A stretch of 64,000 nt of DNA from Neisseriales bacterium (GTDB taxonomy: Bacteria; Pseudomonadota; Gammaproteobacteria; Burkholderiales; UBA11063): the NCBI GenBank assembly GCA_008017155.1, contig SSGX01000002.1, forward strand, positions 62,001-126,000. The letters are read 5' to 3'. Positions 54,713-64,000 of the stretch are shown here, in pieces. The notes beneath the pieces are model-generated. The model saw nothing but the letters and a program-made list of their open reading frames with translations. It ran no database searches and was not told the origin of the DNA. Numbering within the stretch: position 1 is the stretch's first letter; each line of letters begins with the position of its first letter. The position numbers and the translations under genes were made by a program.

Positions 54713-57700
54713 TAACCTATCCCTTTTAGAATATCATCAAGGTGCTTTACCAAGTCTTGACAGCGAGTATCGGTATAAATCCCAGCATAAGGCTCGTTAT
54801 GATCCAGATAAACTGCACGAACATAAAAATAGATTGCGCCACCGATCAGATTACTGGCATCTGGGAGATTAAAGAATTTCTCTAAATAGCGTTTAATCGC
54901 AACTAGATAAAGTAGATATTGCAAATAATAATGATGCTCTGCCATTGAATCAATTAGAGCATTATTTTCTAAATCATGACTATTTGCCAAAGAATAATCC
55001 GCAAGTTTATTGGTCTTATAATCAAGTACCCAATATTTATCTTCATGCATAAAAAATAAATCGATAAAACCATTTAGAAACCCTGCTTCTATCTTATCAA
55101 GCGACTTGATGGCAAGCGAGAAGGGATGGTCAGCTCCAAAATAATCAGCCAGTAATTCTGCCACCTCATCCTTGAAGCTAGCAGGATTCTTAATCAAAAG
55201 ATTAAATTCAAGCTCATGCTGCGAAGCGTTTTTTATGCTATTAAGCGTAAGATTATTAATTAATGGGTAATTAAACGCTTCATCTAACATCAGTTTAAAT
55301 TCTTCTTGATAAATAGGGTTCGTCACATTGTGGGTATGCAAGATTAATGATAGCTGCTCATTACTAAACGGATAATTTTCACATAACTCATGGAATAAAA
55401 CTCCAAAACTGGCTCCACTTAGCTGTTTATCATTCAAGACTAAATAACGGTAGTTAAGCTCCTTTGCTAATTCTCCCCGTTCGCTAACATAATAATCCGT
55501 AGATGGCTCAGAACTATTGTCATGCCGAGTTAAAGCGGTATAACTTTGGCGAAAATATCTAGCGTCTAAATCTGTTTCCGCTCCAGCAAATAAATTTAAT
55601 TCAGAAATGTTAAGCTTATTTTCTTTATTATTAAGAACCAGTTTCTTTAGGTCTCTTTCAGTCAATTCATCACGATTATACGCCACCACTCCGGGAAGAC
55701 TAGCATTAGCTTTTATCGCAAGAGTAGGATTATCATCAAAGAAATGTGGATAATTAAATAATGGATGGCTAACATCTTGTGGGTCATTAGCTACATAACC
55801 AAATAATTCGACTAACTTATCTGGACGTTGCAAACTATTATATTTACCTGTAGATTTGGTAATTGTTGGCTGTTTAAGGTAAATATAAATCCGGCTTTTT
55901 GCCCGAGTTAATGCTACATAGTTAAGACGATGCGCTTCTTTATTATCATTATTCACAATCTTGCTACCAGTATCGGTATCCATTACCAGACTAGAAGTAA
56001 TTTGGTCTTCGATACGGTAATTACTAAAAAACGGACGCCGATAGTTAAAATCATATATTCCATCAAGCTGAATACCACTTTTAAAATATGGACAGAAGAG
56101 CACTTCATATTCTAGCCCTTTGGATTTATGCTGGGTAGTGATTATTATCTGCTCATCATCATTATCAAGCCGCACTAGTTCTTCACTATTACCATCAATA
56201 TCCGTAACGACATTCTCTTGTGCTGATTTTATTCGCTTATTAAACCAGAAAATCAACTCTGCATTATTTTTAAGGCGCTGACTTTCATGGTTAAGTAATT
56301 CTGCTAGTTGCCATAAATTAGCTATTGTTCGGCGACTAATAGCCTTAGTAACTCCCAAATGACTATCCGCCTCCATATCTTTTAATAGAGCATAGATCAG
56401 AGAAATTATCCCCCGGCTTTCCCAGAGCCCTTTATAGCTAAAAAAGCGCTGCTGCCAAAGCATTAAAACCTGATTATCTACTTCGGTTTTAAGCTGGATG
56501 GAGGTTAGTGGCAAATTAAATAACCCTGAACTCAAAGCTTTTATAAACGCTCGCCTATCCGATAAATCAATCAATGAACTAAAAAGATAGAATAAATCAA
56601 CCGCAGTTTCGGTGGCATAAATACTGCCTAATTTAAGTTCACTGGCACGGATGCCATAACGAGATAAGAAAGACACGATTTCCTTCGCTTCGCGATTTTT
56701 AGTAACAAGAATCGCAATTTTCCCGGATAAATCTGGATTTTCATTAAGTAGAGCAAGAATTTCAAAGGTAATACTTAATAATAACTTTTGCTGGCGGACA
56801 TCTTTAGTCGGTCCACGTACTGCAACTAACTGCACTTCACTATCATAAAAAACAGCATCAACACCTTTTCTGGCAACACAAGCCTTTAACTCGCTTGCTG
56901 TAGGTAGCACCAGCTCTGATTCTTTTGCTGCAGCGATTACCGGATAGTAACTAATCCCCTGCCCCAAAAAGCTCTGATTAAGATCAGTAATTTTTTGATT
57001 ATCGAGATTAAAGAGCTGATTAACAAAATTCATTATATTGGGGTGTGAGCGAAAATTATGCTCCAGCACTAGTTCAGCCCCAATCTGTTTTTTTGCTTCA
57101 AGATAAGTATCAACATCAGCACCACGAAAACGATAAATTGCCTGCTTAGGATCACCAACCACGACAACATGACCTCGCGGTGTAATATTAAGATGGTAGA
57201 TATTACTAAATATCTGCCACTGCATATTATCGGTATCCTGAAATTCATCAACAAAAGCCACCGGAAAATTTTCATATAATTTATCAGCCAATGACGGATT
57301 ATTTATTACTGCATCAGCAACTTTCTGAATTAACTCATCATAAGAAACCTGAAAATCATTAACTGGTAATACGGGAAATGTTTGTGCCAGATATTCAATA
57401 ACCGCCGCCATAAATTGAGCCTTGGCAATTCTAAACTCTTCAGGATTATCTGATAATTCGCCATTAGTTAGATAATCAAAAGCCGGACTTGTTCCATTTA
57501 GGTTATATTTAATCTGATAGCTATTATTGGCAATTACAAATAAATCCTTAGGAAGTTTAGCCGCTATTGCCGTAGCTAGAGTTAATTGATTCCCACGATT
57601 ATCAATAAACATTGCAGATAAATTCGCCATAATGGTATCAACAGTAGTAGAAAATTTGGTTTCGGTGGTAATATATTTACGAATAAAGTCCTCAACCAAA

Positions 57701-58215
57701 GCACTAATCAGCTCAGATTTACTACTAACTAGCTCAAAATCTGCATTTACTCCACAATCAAACTGATAATCATGTAAAACTTTATTACAGAATCCATGAA
57801 TTGTATAAATTGCTGCCTGATCAAAATTCTGGATTGCTCGATTAAGAATGATAATATCTTTATGAAAATCATATTGTTCACGTCTTCTAATCAGATATTC
57901 AGTAAATGGGTCTAGCGATAAATTCTTGATAGCAGCGCTATTATTGTGAAGATAAATCATCTGTGTCATTGTGGATTGGATTTGCTCACTTATCCGGCTT
58001 TTTAATTCATCGGTAGCATCATTCGTGAAAGTAACCACCAAAATATTCTCAATACCTAATGGCAAAGAATAATCGTTAGCTTTCGTTCCTTCAAGTAATG
58101 CTTTGATAAATAAGCGCTCAATCGTCCAGGTCTTACCTGTCCCGGCACTAGCCTCAATGACATACGCTTGATTTATGGTATCAAAGTTTATCTGTTGTAA
58201 TGGATGGATTTTCAT
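54712..58215 (-). CDS. recB: Exodeoxyribonuclease V beta chain RecB
   Basis: 3'-5' helicase-nuclease of RecBCD. Walker A EASAGTGKTWTIERLF is at residues 21-36, VDEFQDTDNMQW near 325, GDPKQAIYRFRGAD near 360, TTQHKSKGLEYEVLF near 695, and LNYVALTRAKSRIYIY near 765. The C-terminal RecB nuclease domain keeps its catalytic residues (NGFIDLFF...YWVLDYKTNKL, Asp and Asp-x-Lys, about 1045-1075). The 1167 residues match E. coli (1180), so it appears intact. Separated from recC by two LysR genes. Confidence 0.96.
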   Translation of the reverse strand: MKIHPLQQINFDTINQAYVIEASAGTGKTWTIERLFIKALLEGTKANDYSLPLGIENILVVTFTNDATDELKSRISEQIQSTMTQMIYLHNNSAAIKNLSLDPFTEYLIRRREQYDFHKDIIILNRAIQNFDQAAIYTIHGFCNKVLHDYQFDCGVNADFELVSSKSELISALVEDFIRKYITTETKFSTTVDTIMANLSAMFIDNRGNQLTLATAIAAKLPKDLFVIANNSYQIKYNLNGTSPAFDYLTNGELSDNPEEFRIAKAQFMAAVIEYLAQTFPVLPVNDFQVSYDELIQKVADAVINNPSLADKLYENFPVAFVDEFQDTDNMQWQIFSNIYHLNITPRGHVVVVGDPKQAIYRFRGADVDTYLEAKKQIGAELVLEHNFRSHPNIMNFVNQLFNLDNQKITDLNQSFLGQGISYYPVIAAAKESELVLPTASELKACVARKGVDAVFYDSEVQLVAVRGPTKDVRQQKLLLSITFEILALLNENPDLSGKIAILVTKNREAKEIVSFLSRYGIRASELKLGSIYATETAVDLFYLFSSLIDLSDRRAFIKALSSGLFNLPLTSIQLKTEVDNQVLMLWQQRFFSYKGLWESRGIISLIYALLKDMEADSHLGVTKAISRRTIANLWQLAELLNHESQRLKNNAELIFWFNKRIKSAQENVVTDIDGNSEELVRLDNDDEQIIITTQHKSKGLEYEVLFCPYFKSGIQLDGIYDFNYRRPFFSNYRIEDQITSSLVMDTDTGSKIVNNDNKEAHRLNYVALTRAKSRIYIYLKQPTITKSTGKYNSLQRPDKLVELFGYVANDPQDVSHPLFNYPHFFDDNPTLAIKANASLPGVVAYNRDELTERDLKKLVLNNKENKLNISELNLFAGAETDLDARYFRQSYTALTRHDNSSEPSTDYYVSERGELAKELNYRYLVLNDKQLSGASFGVLFHELCENYPFSNEQLSLILHTHNVTNPIYQEEFKLMLDEAFNYPLINNLTLNSIKNASQHELEFNLLIKNPASFKDEVAELLADYFGADHPFSLAIKSLDKIEAGFLNGFIDLFFMHEDKYWVLDYKTNKLADYSLANSHDLENNALIDSMAEHHYYLQYLLYLVAIKRYLEKFFNLPDASNLIGGAIYFYVRAVYLDHNEPYAGIYTDTRCQDLVKHLDDILKGIG

Positions 58216-58244
58216 ATCGGTATAGTTAACTTTTTATTCTAAAA

Positions 58245-59156
58245 TTAAATATCAATAATCTTTAATTGAGGCAGATTCTTCATACAATCATCAATAAACT
58301 CTTTAAATTTTATAAACCTAGGATCACTATCTTCAATATTTTTAAGTAGATAGAAATTAATATAACCAAAATAATACTCTGGCAAAATTCTTACTAACTT
58401 ACCAGTTTGTAATTCATTGCGGATATATTCCTCTGGCATTGCGGTAATATGTTTCCCATTTTTAGCAATTATTTTGGCATGCATATAATTACTAACAAAA
58501 ATATTACTCTTAATTTTTACCTCTGCTAATTTTAGATTATCATTCTCATTATACGCACTTAGTTCATTAAAATTTTCATTTCCTGTCTGACATAAGAAAT
58601 TATGCTCACCTATTGCTGCCAAGTCATTCAATTTACCATATTTCTCGATATAGCTAGTAGTACAACAAAGAATGATTTTAACTTTATGGATAATCCGTAA
58701 TTTCTGAGTTTGCTGTCTTGGCACATGCGAAGTTATTGCAATATCATAGTCTTCTTTCAACATATTTACTTCATTATGATGAAAAAGCAGCTTAACTTTT
58801 AGCCTTGGATTAGCTTCCGTAAATTTGTCAAGATGCGGGCTAATCGCATAACGGGAAAAGGTTATCGGTAATGCAATATTAAGTTTGCCGCTAATAGTTT
58901 TCGCTTCTTTATTGATAAGGCTAAGTATCTGATTAACACGCTGATCATAATCTTTGAATAGCTCGTAGAGTTTGCATCCATCAGGAGTAAGCTCAAAATT
59001 ACGCACATTTCGCTTAACTAAGCGTAAAGCTAAGCGCTCTTCAAGTTGCTGGATTTTGCGGCTAACTGTTGACTGATTTATATTTAGATGTCTTGCAACT
59101 TCGGTAAATCCACCTTTTTTTACAAGACTCACAAAAATGAGAATATCATCATACAT
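58245..59156 (-). CDS. LysR-family regulator inside the recBCD locus (downstream copy)
   Basis: 303 residues. Winged helix GGFTEVARHLNINQSTVSRKIQQLEERLALRLVKRN, then effector domain (KLNIALPITFSRYAISPHLDKF). The ATG at 59156 directly abuts the stop codon of the preceding LysR gene, and recB begins 29 bp after its own stop, so it is embedded in the recC-recB-recD transcription unit. Close paralogue of its neighbour and of the regulator at 31192. Confidence 0.93.
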   Translation of the reverse strand: MYDDILIFVSLVKKGGFTEVARHLNINQSTVSRKIQQLEERLALRLVKRNVRNFELTPDGCKLYELFKDYDQRVNQILSLINKEAKTISGKLNIALPITFSRYAISPHLDKFTEANPRLKVKLLFHHNEVNMLKEDYDIAITSHVPRQQTQKLRIIHKVKIILCCTTSYIEKYGKLNDLAAIGEHNFLCQTGNENFNELSAYNENDNLKLAEVKIKSNIFVSNYMHAKIIAKNGKHITAMPEEYIRNELQTGKLVRILPEYYFGYINFYLLKNIEDSDPRFIKFKEFIDDCMKNLPQLKIIDI

Positions 59157-60110
59157 TTACGAGTTACCTTTTGTTTGCTGCACTCTACTAGTCAATCTAG
59201 CAAGACATTCAATGATAAACTTATAAAATAACTGATAACGCCGATCATTTTCATCAATATTGCTAATCAAGTAATAATCTACATAACCGATATGATAATC
59301 AGGCAAAATCCTGATTAATTCACCAGATTCTAATTCATCACGGACAAAATCATCAGGAAGTCCAGCGATAGCAGCTCCTGATAGAGCCAGCATTTTAGCT
59401 TGTATAAAATTATTAACCGCCAATCGTTGTGGGATCAACACTCTTGTTTCGCTACCTGTATTTTCATTATATAAGACTATAGTTTCTGGCTTGATATCTT
59501 CCTGTAAAATTGGCGCAACAATTATATGTTTATCTTCTCTAGTCAGCTCATTAGCAGTATTTCGATTTAATTCTTTCAGCTCAGACAAAGCACCATACTT
59601 CTTAGCGTATTCTTTAGAGCAACAAATAATCCCCTTGCTAGTATGAATCTTAATCGGCTTTAATGAAACACGCGGCAAAAATGATACTATCGCAAAGTCA
59701 ATCGATTCCTTAACCATATTTATTTCAGAGTAACGATAATAGATATTAAGATTAATTTCAGGATTATTACGGATAAATTCACCAATATAGGGCGTAATTG
59801 AATAACTTGAAAAAGCAACAGGCAACGCGACATTTAAGGTTACTGACATACTTTTAGTATCAGTATAAAGTTTTGCTAACTGACTCTCAGCGTATTGCTC
59901 CTGCCCCTTAAAATTATCATAAAGTAGCTTACCCTTAGATGTAAGCTCAAACTCTCTGGTATTTCGCTTTAAAAGAATAATCTCCAATTTTTTTTCAAGC
60001 TGTTTTATCCGTCTAGTAACCGTAGATTGGTTCATGCTCACATATTTGGCAACTTCGGCAAAGCCACCACAATCGACAAGTTTTATATAAAGAAAAATAT
60101 CATCTAGCAT
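59157..60110 (-). CDS. LysR-family regulator inside the recBCD locus (upstream copy)
   Basis: 317 residues from ATG 60110, chosen because GGGA lies five bases before it and because the paralogue also starts M-x-DD (MLDDIFLYIKLV / MYDDILIFVSLV). Winged helix GGFAEVAKYVSMNQSTVTRRIKQLEKKLEIILLKRN; effector domain starts LNVALPVAFSSYSITPYIGEF. It begins 38 bp after the recC stop. The C-terminal block ELESGELIRILPDYHIGYVDYYLI matches the sister gene. Confidence 0.93.
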   Translation of the reverse strand: MLDDIFLYIKLVDCGGFAEVAKYVSMNQSTVTRRIKQLEKKLEIILLKRNTREFELTSKGKLLYDNFKGQEQYAESQLAKLYTDTKSMSVTLNVALPVAFSSYSITPYIGEFIRNNPEINLNIYYRYSEINMVKESIDFAIVSFLPRVSLKPIKIHTSKGIICCSKEYAKKYGALSELKELNRNTANELTREDKHIIVAPILQEDIKPETIVLYNENTGSETRVLIPQRLAVNNFIQAKMLALSGAAIAGLPDDFVRDELESGELIRILPDYHIGYVDYYLISNIDENDRRYQLFYKFIIECLARLTSRVQQTKGNS

Positions 60111-60148
60111 GGGATTCCCATTCATATACTTGATAGAAAATAGCGCAA

Positions 60149-63100
60149 TTAACCATGTAAGCGACTCAGTAACTCACCAATTCGTGCTATATCATTGATA
60201 AAACATGAACTATCTGGAATCTCAAAATAATCATTAACAAGCGCAGAAAATACTATATCGCTATTTAATTGTTCCAGCTCATAGTTATTAAAATCAGCCA
60301 AATATTTACTTTTTGCCATTCTAAGACTATCTTCTTCGGTATTTTTCAAATTACCTTTTCTATCCGTTTCGATAATCCTTTTGGCATATTCTGTAATCGC
60401 TGTTTTATGAATCAATATAGGATAACTAAGACTTCTTAAATAGTATTTGATTAGCATCTCAAAAGTACTAGCAGCTTCTCTAACGTAAACCCGAAAATCC
60501 CGAACTTCGCCATTATTACGAATTAATCTAATTAATACCCGATCAGGAGCAAGACCGTTTTCAAAACTAGCCCCATTTTGCAAAATAAGATAACAAATCA
60601 GCGCGCGAATTTTTAGCTGATAGCCAACTTCCTCTAGCTTAGTAGGCAACTCCTTATCATTTATCTGTTCAAAGCGAGGAGTAATTATTATCGCATTATC
60701 ATCAATAAATACACTATTCTGAATTAAGAGACTAATTGTTTCATCACTACGATTTACCGAGTATTCAAGTGAAAATTTAGACTCACTATTACCGCGGTTT
60801 TCTTTATAGCATTTATACACATCATTATAATGATTAAATTGTAGCTCACCGATATGGTTATAGGCAAGTACTCCTTTTAGCTGCATGTATTCTGTTAATT
60901 CAGCTAGCGTAGCTTTAGTTGAATATGCCTCAAAAAACTTAAACACATCTTTGGCAATGTTCCGATCCAAAATACTAATATTTTCGCGATCTTGAAGCTC
61001 AATTTCATTTGTATAGCTAGTAAGTCCGAGTACCCGATAGAGATTTTGATTGGTATAACAAAAGGTATTAACTAATTCTTTTAACGTTGGTTGATAAAAA
61101 GTCTGTTTCTGTTCGTCGGTTAACTTGATTGGCGAAGGAGTATTAAAATCCCAGCGTAGATTCTCTACTTTTTCTGTTGTAAGTCTAGCTAGCTTTTGCC
61201 AAAACTCCGAATAATTAAAGCTATGGTTATTATAAAACGGATGCAGCGAATGCTGATAAATGATATTCTGATAATTATAGGCTGGTTTTAAAGGGTCTTT
61301 CTCATCCCAAAAATTGCTAAAACTCTGCCCAAGTGTATTTATCAATAAGCTTAACACTGGAGATGGCTTAATTTCACTATTATCCGTCTCTTTACGCCCA
61401 ATATAGCTAATAATTAATCTTTCCCGTGCAGATAATATAGTATCGAGAAAAGCTTGTTTATCTTCAATATTATAGTTACGATCAGCAAGATACCATTCTT
61501 TAGCAAGAATACTTAACTGATTTGGTTGATAAATTGCTGGAAATTCACCAAAACTAATCCCCAAAATATAAATCACACGGTATGGAATATTTCGCATATA
61601 CTGCATTGAAGCGCAAGTAATTCTACTTTCAAAGCGAATTTTACTTTTAATTTCCGACATATAATCATCAATCACCTGATTAACAATCAATAGATTTATT
61701 GCCAATTCAGAATTAATCTCAAGTATTGCACCAATAAAATTATTTAAAAGTAATTCTGCTTCAGAATCATTTAATAGCTGCGTCTGCAATGAAGTAAAAA
61801 ACTGATGTAATTCCTCAATTGTAAACTCACGATATACGTTCTGCTCCAGATAAAAAAACTTGCGAATCTGAAATAATATATCAATTAGCTCAATCAGTCT
61901 ATTACATAAGTGAATTTGCCCACTATCAATATTGTCATACGGAGCAACTATATTCTGATTAGACCGATAAAGTGGAACTTGATTATTAACAAGTAGAACT
62001 TCTTCGTTAAGACAAGCACCCAAAATAACATTTTGCAATAAAGATTTAAAGCTATGCACTGAATAATTTTGATAACCATAGGGTGCATAATCAGCCTCAT
62101 CAAAGCCGAAATTAACCCGATTATCTATAAGCCATGCTTTTATAGTCTCAATATCATTATTGTCCAAATCAAGACTAACCCTGATTTCTGACTGCATCAA
62201 TAGCTCAAGCAAATAATTAACCGGCAGATGATACGGCATATTTAATAATAGCTTAAGGGTTTCAAGAATCTTATAGTTTCGCTGTTCGCGATGCCCGGTA
62301 ATGTGATAAGGTAATTTAAGATGAGTACCCGAGGGACTGCAAACACTCTCATTATCAAAAACAGCACGGATATAGGCAGCATAATCATCAATATCTGGCG
62401 CAGTAATTAATATATCTTCCGGAATTACTCCATTCGCATTTGAGAAAATAGCCGCCAACTCATTAAATAAAACCTGTACTTCGCGCATCCGATTATGACA
62501 AACATTTATCTTCACACTTGATTGCTTATTTGGCAAATCATAGATGCCATCACTTGCGGATGATTTTAGCTCAACTGGATCTACATAAAGAGAGCTATTT
62601 AGACTAAGGCGATATTCGTTTTGTACCCGATATTTTAAATGCCGAATATCATCCTGAATTATCCCAAGCATGGTAGTTGGTTTTTCTTTAGCCGCTGATT
62701 CTGCCCTAAAACTATATACTTCAATTTCATTCGCGCGAAGAAGCTCAATAAACTCTCTGGACTGTTGCCCTAGATTAGCTAATAATGGATTACCATCTAG
62801 AAGGTATAAATCATCGAGACTCAAATCTGGCTTTTTCAAGCGCTTTTTCTCGAGACTTGCCCGCGCCTTAGTTGATAATAGATCACCGTAATATTCATAT
62901 GAACACGGCTGGTAATACCAATAGACTGGGACTTTCTGACTGATTTTAACAATTATCTCTAACTGTGATGGATATACCGAGGTTAACCCAAAAATAAATA
63001 ATCGACCTGGTAATTTTAAATCTGCTTGCTCCATGTCAAGATTGGCAAAATATTGATAAATATCAATAAAAATCTTCCGCTTAGCAATTATCTGCCGCAG

Positions 63101-63622
63101 ATGAAGAAAAATCTGTTTTTGCCAATCAGGTAATTTTGCCCGTTCAAGATTAATTAATTCATGGGTTCTTAGATAAAGATATTCATGAAATATCTGTTGC
63201 AGTTCTTTTGCCAACTGATAAACGCGGAATTTATTAATCTCATCATCAATAAAGATATAATTTTTTAATTCATTATTTTCATCATCAGAAAAACTAGCAT
63301 TTAATAAATACTCATAGATGATGAACTTAGATTGATTAAAATCAAATATTTCTGCTTCTGGATTATTTGCCAGATAGATATTCTCCAATACCGTACCAAG
63401 CAGTACCACAAAATCAAGATTCGCGCAAATACCATCTGCCCTCGTTACCCGATCCCGCAGATAACTCGCGAAGGCATGATTAGGTACAATTACCTGTAAT
63501 TTCTCAAAAATATTGCTATGCGGTAACTCACTCAAATGGGCATGAAAAATATCAAACAAACCCGGAAAATTATTTTCTTCACCAAGTTCGCTACTTTGAA
63601 AAAATATTATATTATTAGACAT
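60149..63622 (-). CDS. recC: Exodeoxyribonuclease V gamma chain RecC
   Basis: Chi-recognition subunit of RecBCD. It has the UvrD-like but catalytically dead fold: QVIVPNHAFASYLRDRVTRADGICANLDF replaces a Walker motif near residue 45, LPGRLFIFGLTSVYPSQLEII lies near 205, and INVCHNRMREVQVLFNELAAIF near 370 is the characteristic RecC block. At 1157 residues it is close to E. coli (1122). The identity rests on these blocks plus the adjacent recB and recD. First gene of the operon; its leader abuts the DnaA-box cluster. Confidence 0.93.
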   Translation of the reverse strand: MSNNIIFFQSSELGEENNFPGLFDIFHAHLSELPHSNIFEKLQVIVPNHAFASYLRDRVTRADGICANLDFVVLLGTVLENIYLANNPEAEIFDFNQSKFIIYEYLLNASFSDDENNELKNYIFIDDEINKFRVYQLAKELQQIFHEYLYLRTHELINLERAKLPDWQKQIFLHLRQIIAKRKIFIDIYQYFANLDMEQADLKLPGRLFIFGLTSVYPSQLEIIVKISQKVPVYWYYQPCSYEYYGDLLSTKARASLEKKRLKKPDLSLDDLYLLDGNPLLANLGQQSREFIELLRANEIEVYSFRAESAAKEKPTTMLGIIQDDIRHLKYRVQNEYRLSLNSSLYVDPVELKSSASDGIYDLPNKQSSVKINVCHNRMREVQVLFNELAAIFSNANGVIPEDILITAPDIDDYAAYIRAVFDNESVCSPSGTHLKLPYHITGHREQRNYKILETLKLLLNMPYHLPVNYLLELLMQSEIRVSLDLDNNDIETIKAWLIDNRVNFGFDEADYAPYGYQNYSVHSFKSLLQNVILGACLNEEVLLVNNQVPLYRSNQNIVAPYDNIDSGQIHLCNRLIELIDILFQIRKFFYLEQNVYREFTIEELHQFFTSLQTQLLNDSEAELLLNNFIGAILEINSELAINLLIVNQVIDDYMSEIKSKIRFESRITCASMQYMRNIPYRVIYILGISFGEFPAIYQPNQLSILAKEWYLADRNYNIEDKQAFLDTILSARERLIISYIGRKETDNSEIKPSPVLSLLINTLGQSFSNFWDEKDPLKPAYNYQNIIYQHSLHPFYNNHSFNYSEFWQKLARLTTEKVENLRWDFNTPSPIKLTDEQKQTFYQPTLKELVNTFCYTNQNLYRVLGLTSYTNEIELQDRENISILDRNIAKDVFKFFEAYSTKATLAELTEYMQLKGVLAYNHIGELQFNHYNDVYKCYKENRGNSESKFSLEYSVNRSDETISLLIQNSVFIDDNAIIITPRFEQINDKELPTKLEEVGYQLKIRALICYLILQNGASFENGLAPDRVLIRLIRNNGEVRDFRVYVREAASTFEMLIKYYLRSLSYPILIHKTAITEYAKRIIETDRKGNLKNTEEDSLRMAKSKYLADFNNYELEQLNSDIVFSALVNDYFEIPDSSCFINDIARIGELLSRLHG

Positions 63623-64000
63623 TATTTTATTGAAAAACTCTCATGAAGCATTGATTTTACTACCAAGTTATCCACCGCTATTATGTCAAGAAATATTTTA
63701 AATTATTTTTTTGCTTGACTTTTGTTAAGTTATTGATTTAACTTAATTTGATCATAGAAACCAGTTATCCACAATTCAGGTAAATGCAAGTTATAACAAG
63801 GTATTTAGCGAAATAAAAAATAGTTATCCACAGAGATATCCACAACTTTTGTGGATAAACAAAAAAAGCCGAACTATACGGTAACTTAGGTCAAAGATAA
63901 CTAAATAAGCTATCCGCTGTTTAAAACTTGTCCATCATTTTAACATAGGAAATTAGCGAAGGAAAGAAGTAAAAAATATTGCTATCTGACTTCACTGGCA
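63623..64000. other. Gene-free AT-rich region at the right edge
   Basis: About 380 bases with no plausible reading frame. It contains the recC promoter region (minus strand), a run of AT-rich sequence at about 63685-63755, the DnaA-box cluster (63668-63858), and about 140 unassigned bases to the window end. Confidence 0.6.
63668..63858. other. DnaA-box cluster, candidate replication origin
   Basis: Five sites match the DnaA box: TTATCCACC (63668-63676), TTATCCACA (63765-63773), TTATCCACA (63824-63832), ATATCCACA (63836-63844) and the inverse TGTGGATAA (63850-63858). Between the first two lies an AT-rich stretch that could unwind. This combination is what bacterial oriC regions look like. A DnaA-regulated promoter is the main alternative; dnaA itself is not visible. 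Confidence 0.65.

Noticed and set aside
60149-63622. AddB instead of RecC
   Set aside because: It lacks the AddB N-terminal Walker A and the C-terminal Fe-S cysteine pattern, and is partnered with a RecD.

Overview
The window is an AT-rich stretch (well under 50% G+C by eye) of a Gram-negative bacterial chromosome. RecBCD, two UbiH-type ubiquinone hydroxylases, periplasmic DsbC-like proteins, an outer-membrane barrel ending in Trp, several lipobox-bearing lipoproteins and a divergent metG/mrp pair point to a proteobacterium. A low-GC beta- or gammaproteobacterium (for example a Neisseriales relative) is my best guess, but no rRNA is present to settle it. I saw no tRNA or rRNA gene, CRISPR array, complete insertion sequence or prophage.

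Layout. 1-13.1 kb: a secreted lipase-like lipoprotein, metG diverging from mrp, galE, two tandem DsbC-like proteins, a Dabb/UbiH/UbiF-type operon, trigger factor, a lipocalin and a CHMI-type tautomerase. 13.2-15.2 kb (+): a flavodoxin-fold reductase, RidA and a TM2 protein. 15.2-21.6 kb (-): a compact cyanophycin operon holding the polymerase CphA, a Mur-ligase-only CphA paralogue, cyanophycinase CphB and an isoaspartyl peptidase, i.e. synthesis and complete breakdown of the nitrogen store. 22-26.6 kb (-): gloA, gloB, a cystathionine lyase-type enzyme, PPK2 and aspartokinase. 26.9-32.1 kb (+): an outer-membrane protein, rbgA, trpS coupled to a K+ channel-like protein, and a LysR regulator. 32.2-35.3 kb (-): an alkylglycerol monooxygenase-like protein fused to a TMEM86/YhhN-like domain, with a family-3-type aldehyde dehydrogenase six bases downstream, which looks like an ether-lipid degradation operon. 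35.8-38.7 kb (+): guanine deaminase and an MFS transporter. 38.7-42.5 kb (-): three lipoprotein genes in a row (unknown, six-repeat Kelch-like propeller, phospholipase D-like). 42.6-47.5 kb (-): a SauUSI-like PLD-helicase-DUF3427 restriction protein and two LysR paralogues. 47.7-52.8 kb: a DUF1566 lipoprotein, an aspartoacylase-family hydrolase, a membrane-anchored protein and cytochrome b561. 52.9-63.6 kb (-): recC-lysR-lysR-recB-recD, with two LysR genes placed between recC and recB.

The right end (63.64-63.87 kb) is a gene-free AT-rich stretch carrying five DnaA-box-like sites in 191 bp, three of them exact TTATCCACA matches counting both strands. Most genes in the window run leftward away from it, as expected if it is the chromosomal origin. 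The three most interesting items are this candidate oriC, the ether-lipid operon with its two-enzyme fusion, and the recBCD operon interrupted by paired LysR regulators.

Start codons were revised from the longest reading frame where a Shine-Dalgarno sequence, signal peptide or catalytic N-terminus decided the matter (for example TTG for metG, ridA and the lipocalin, and GTG for the tautomerase so that Pro follows Met). All functional names rest on reading motifs by eye; no database search was run.
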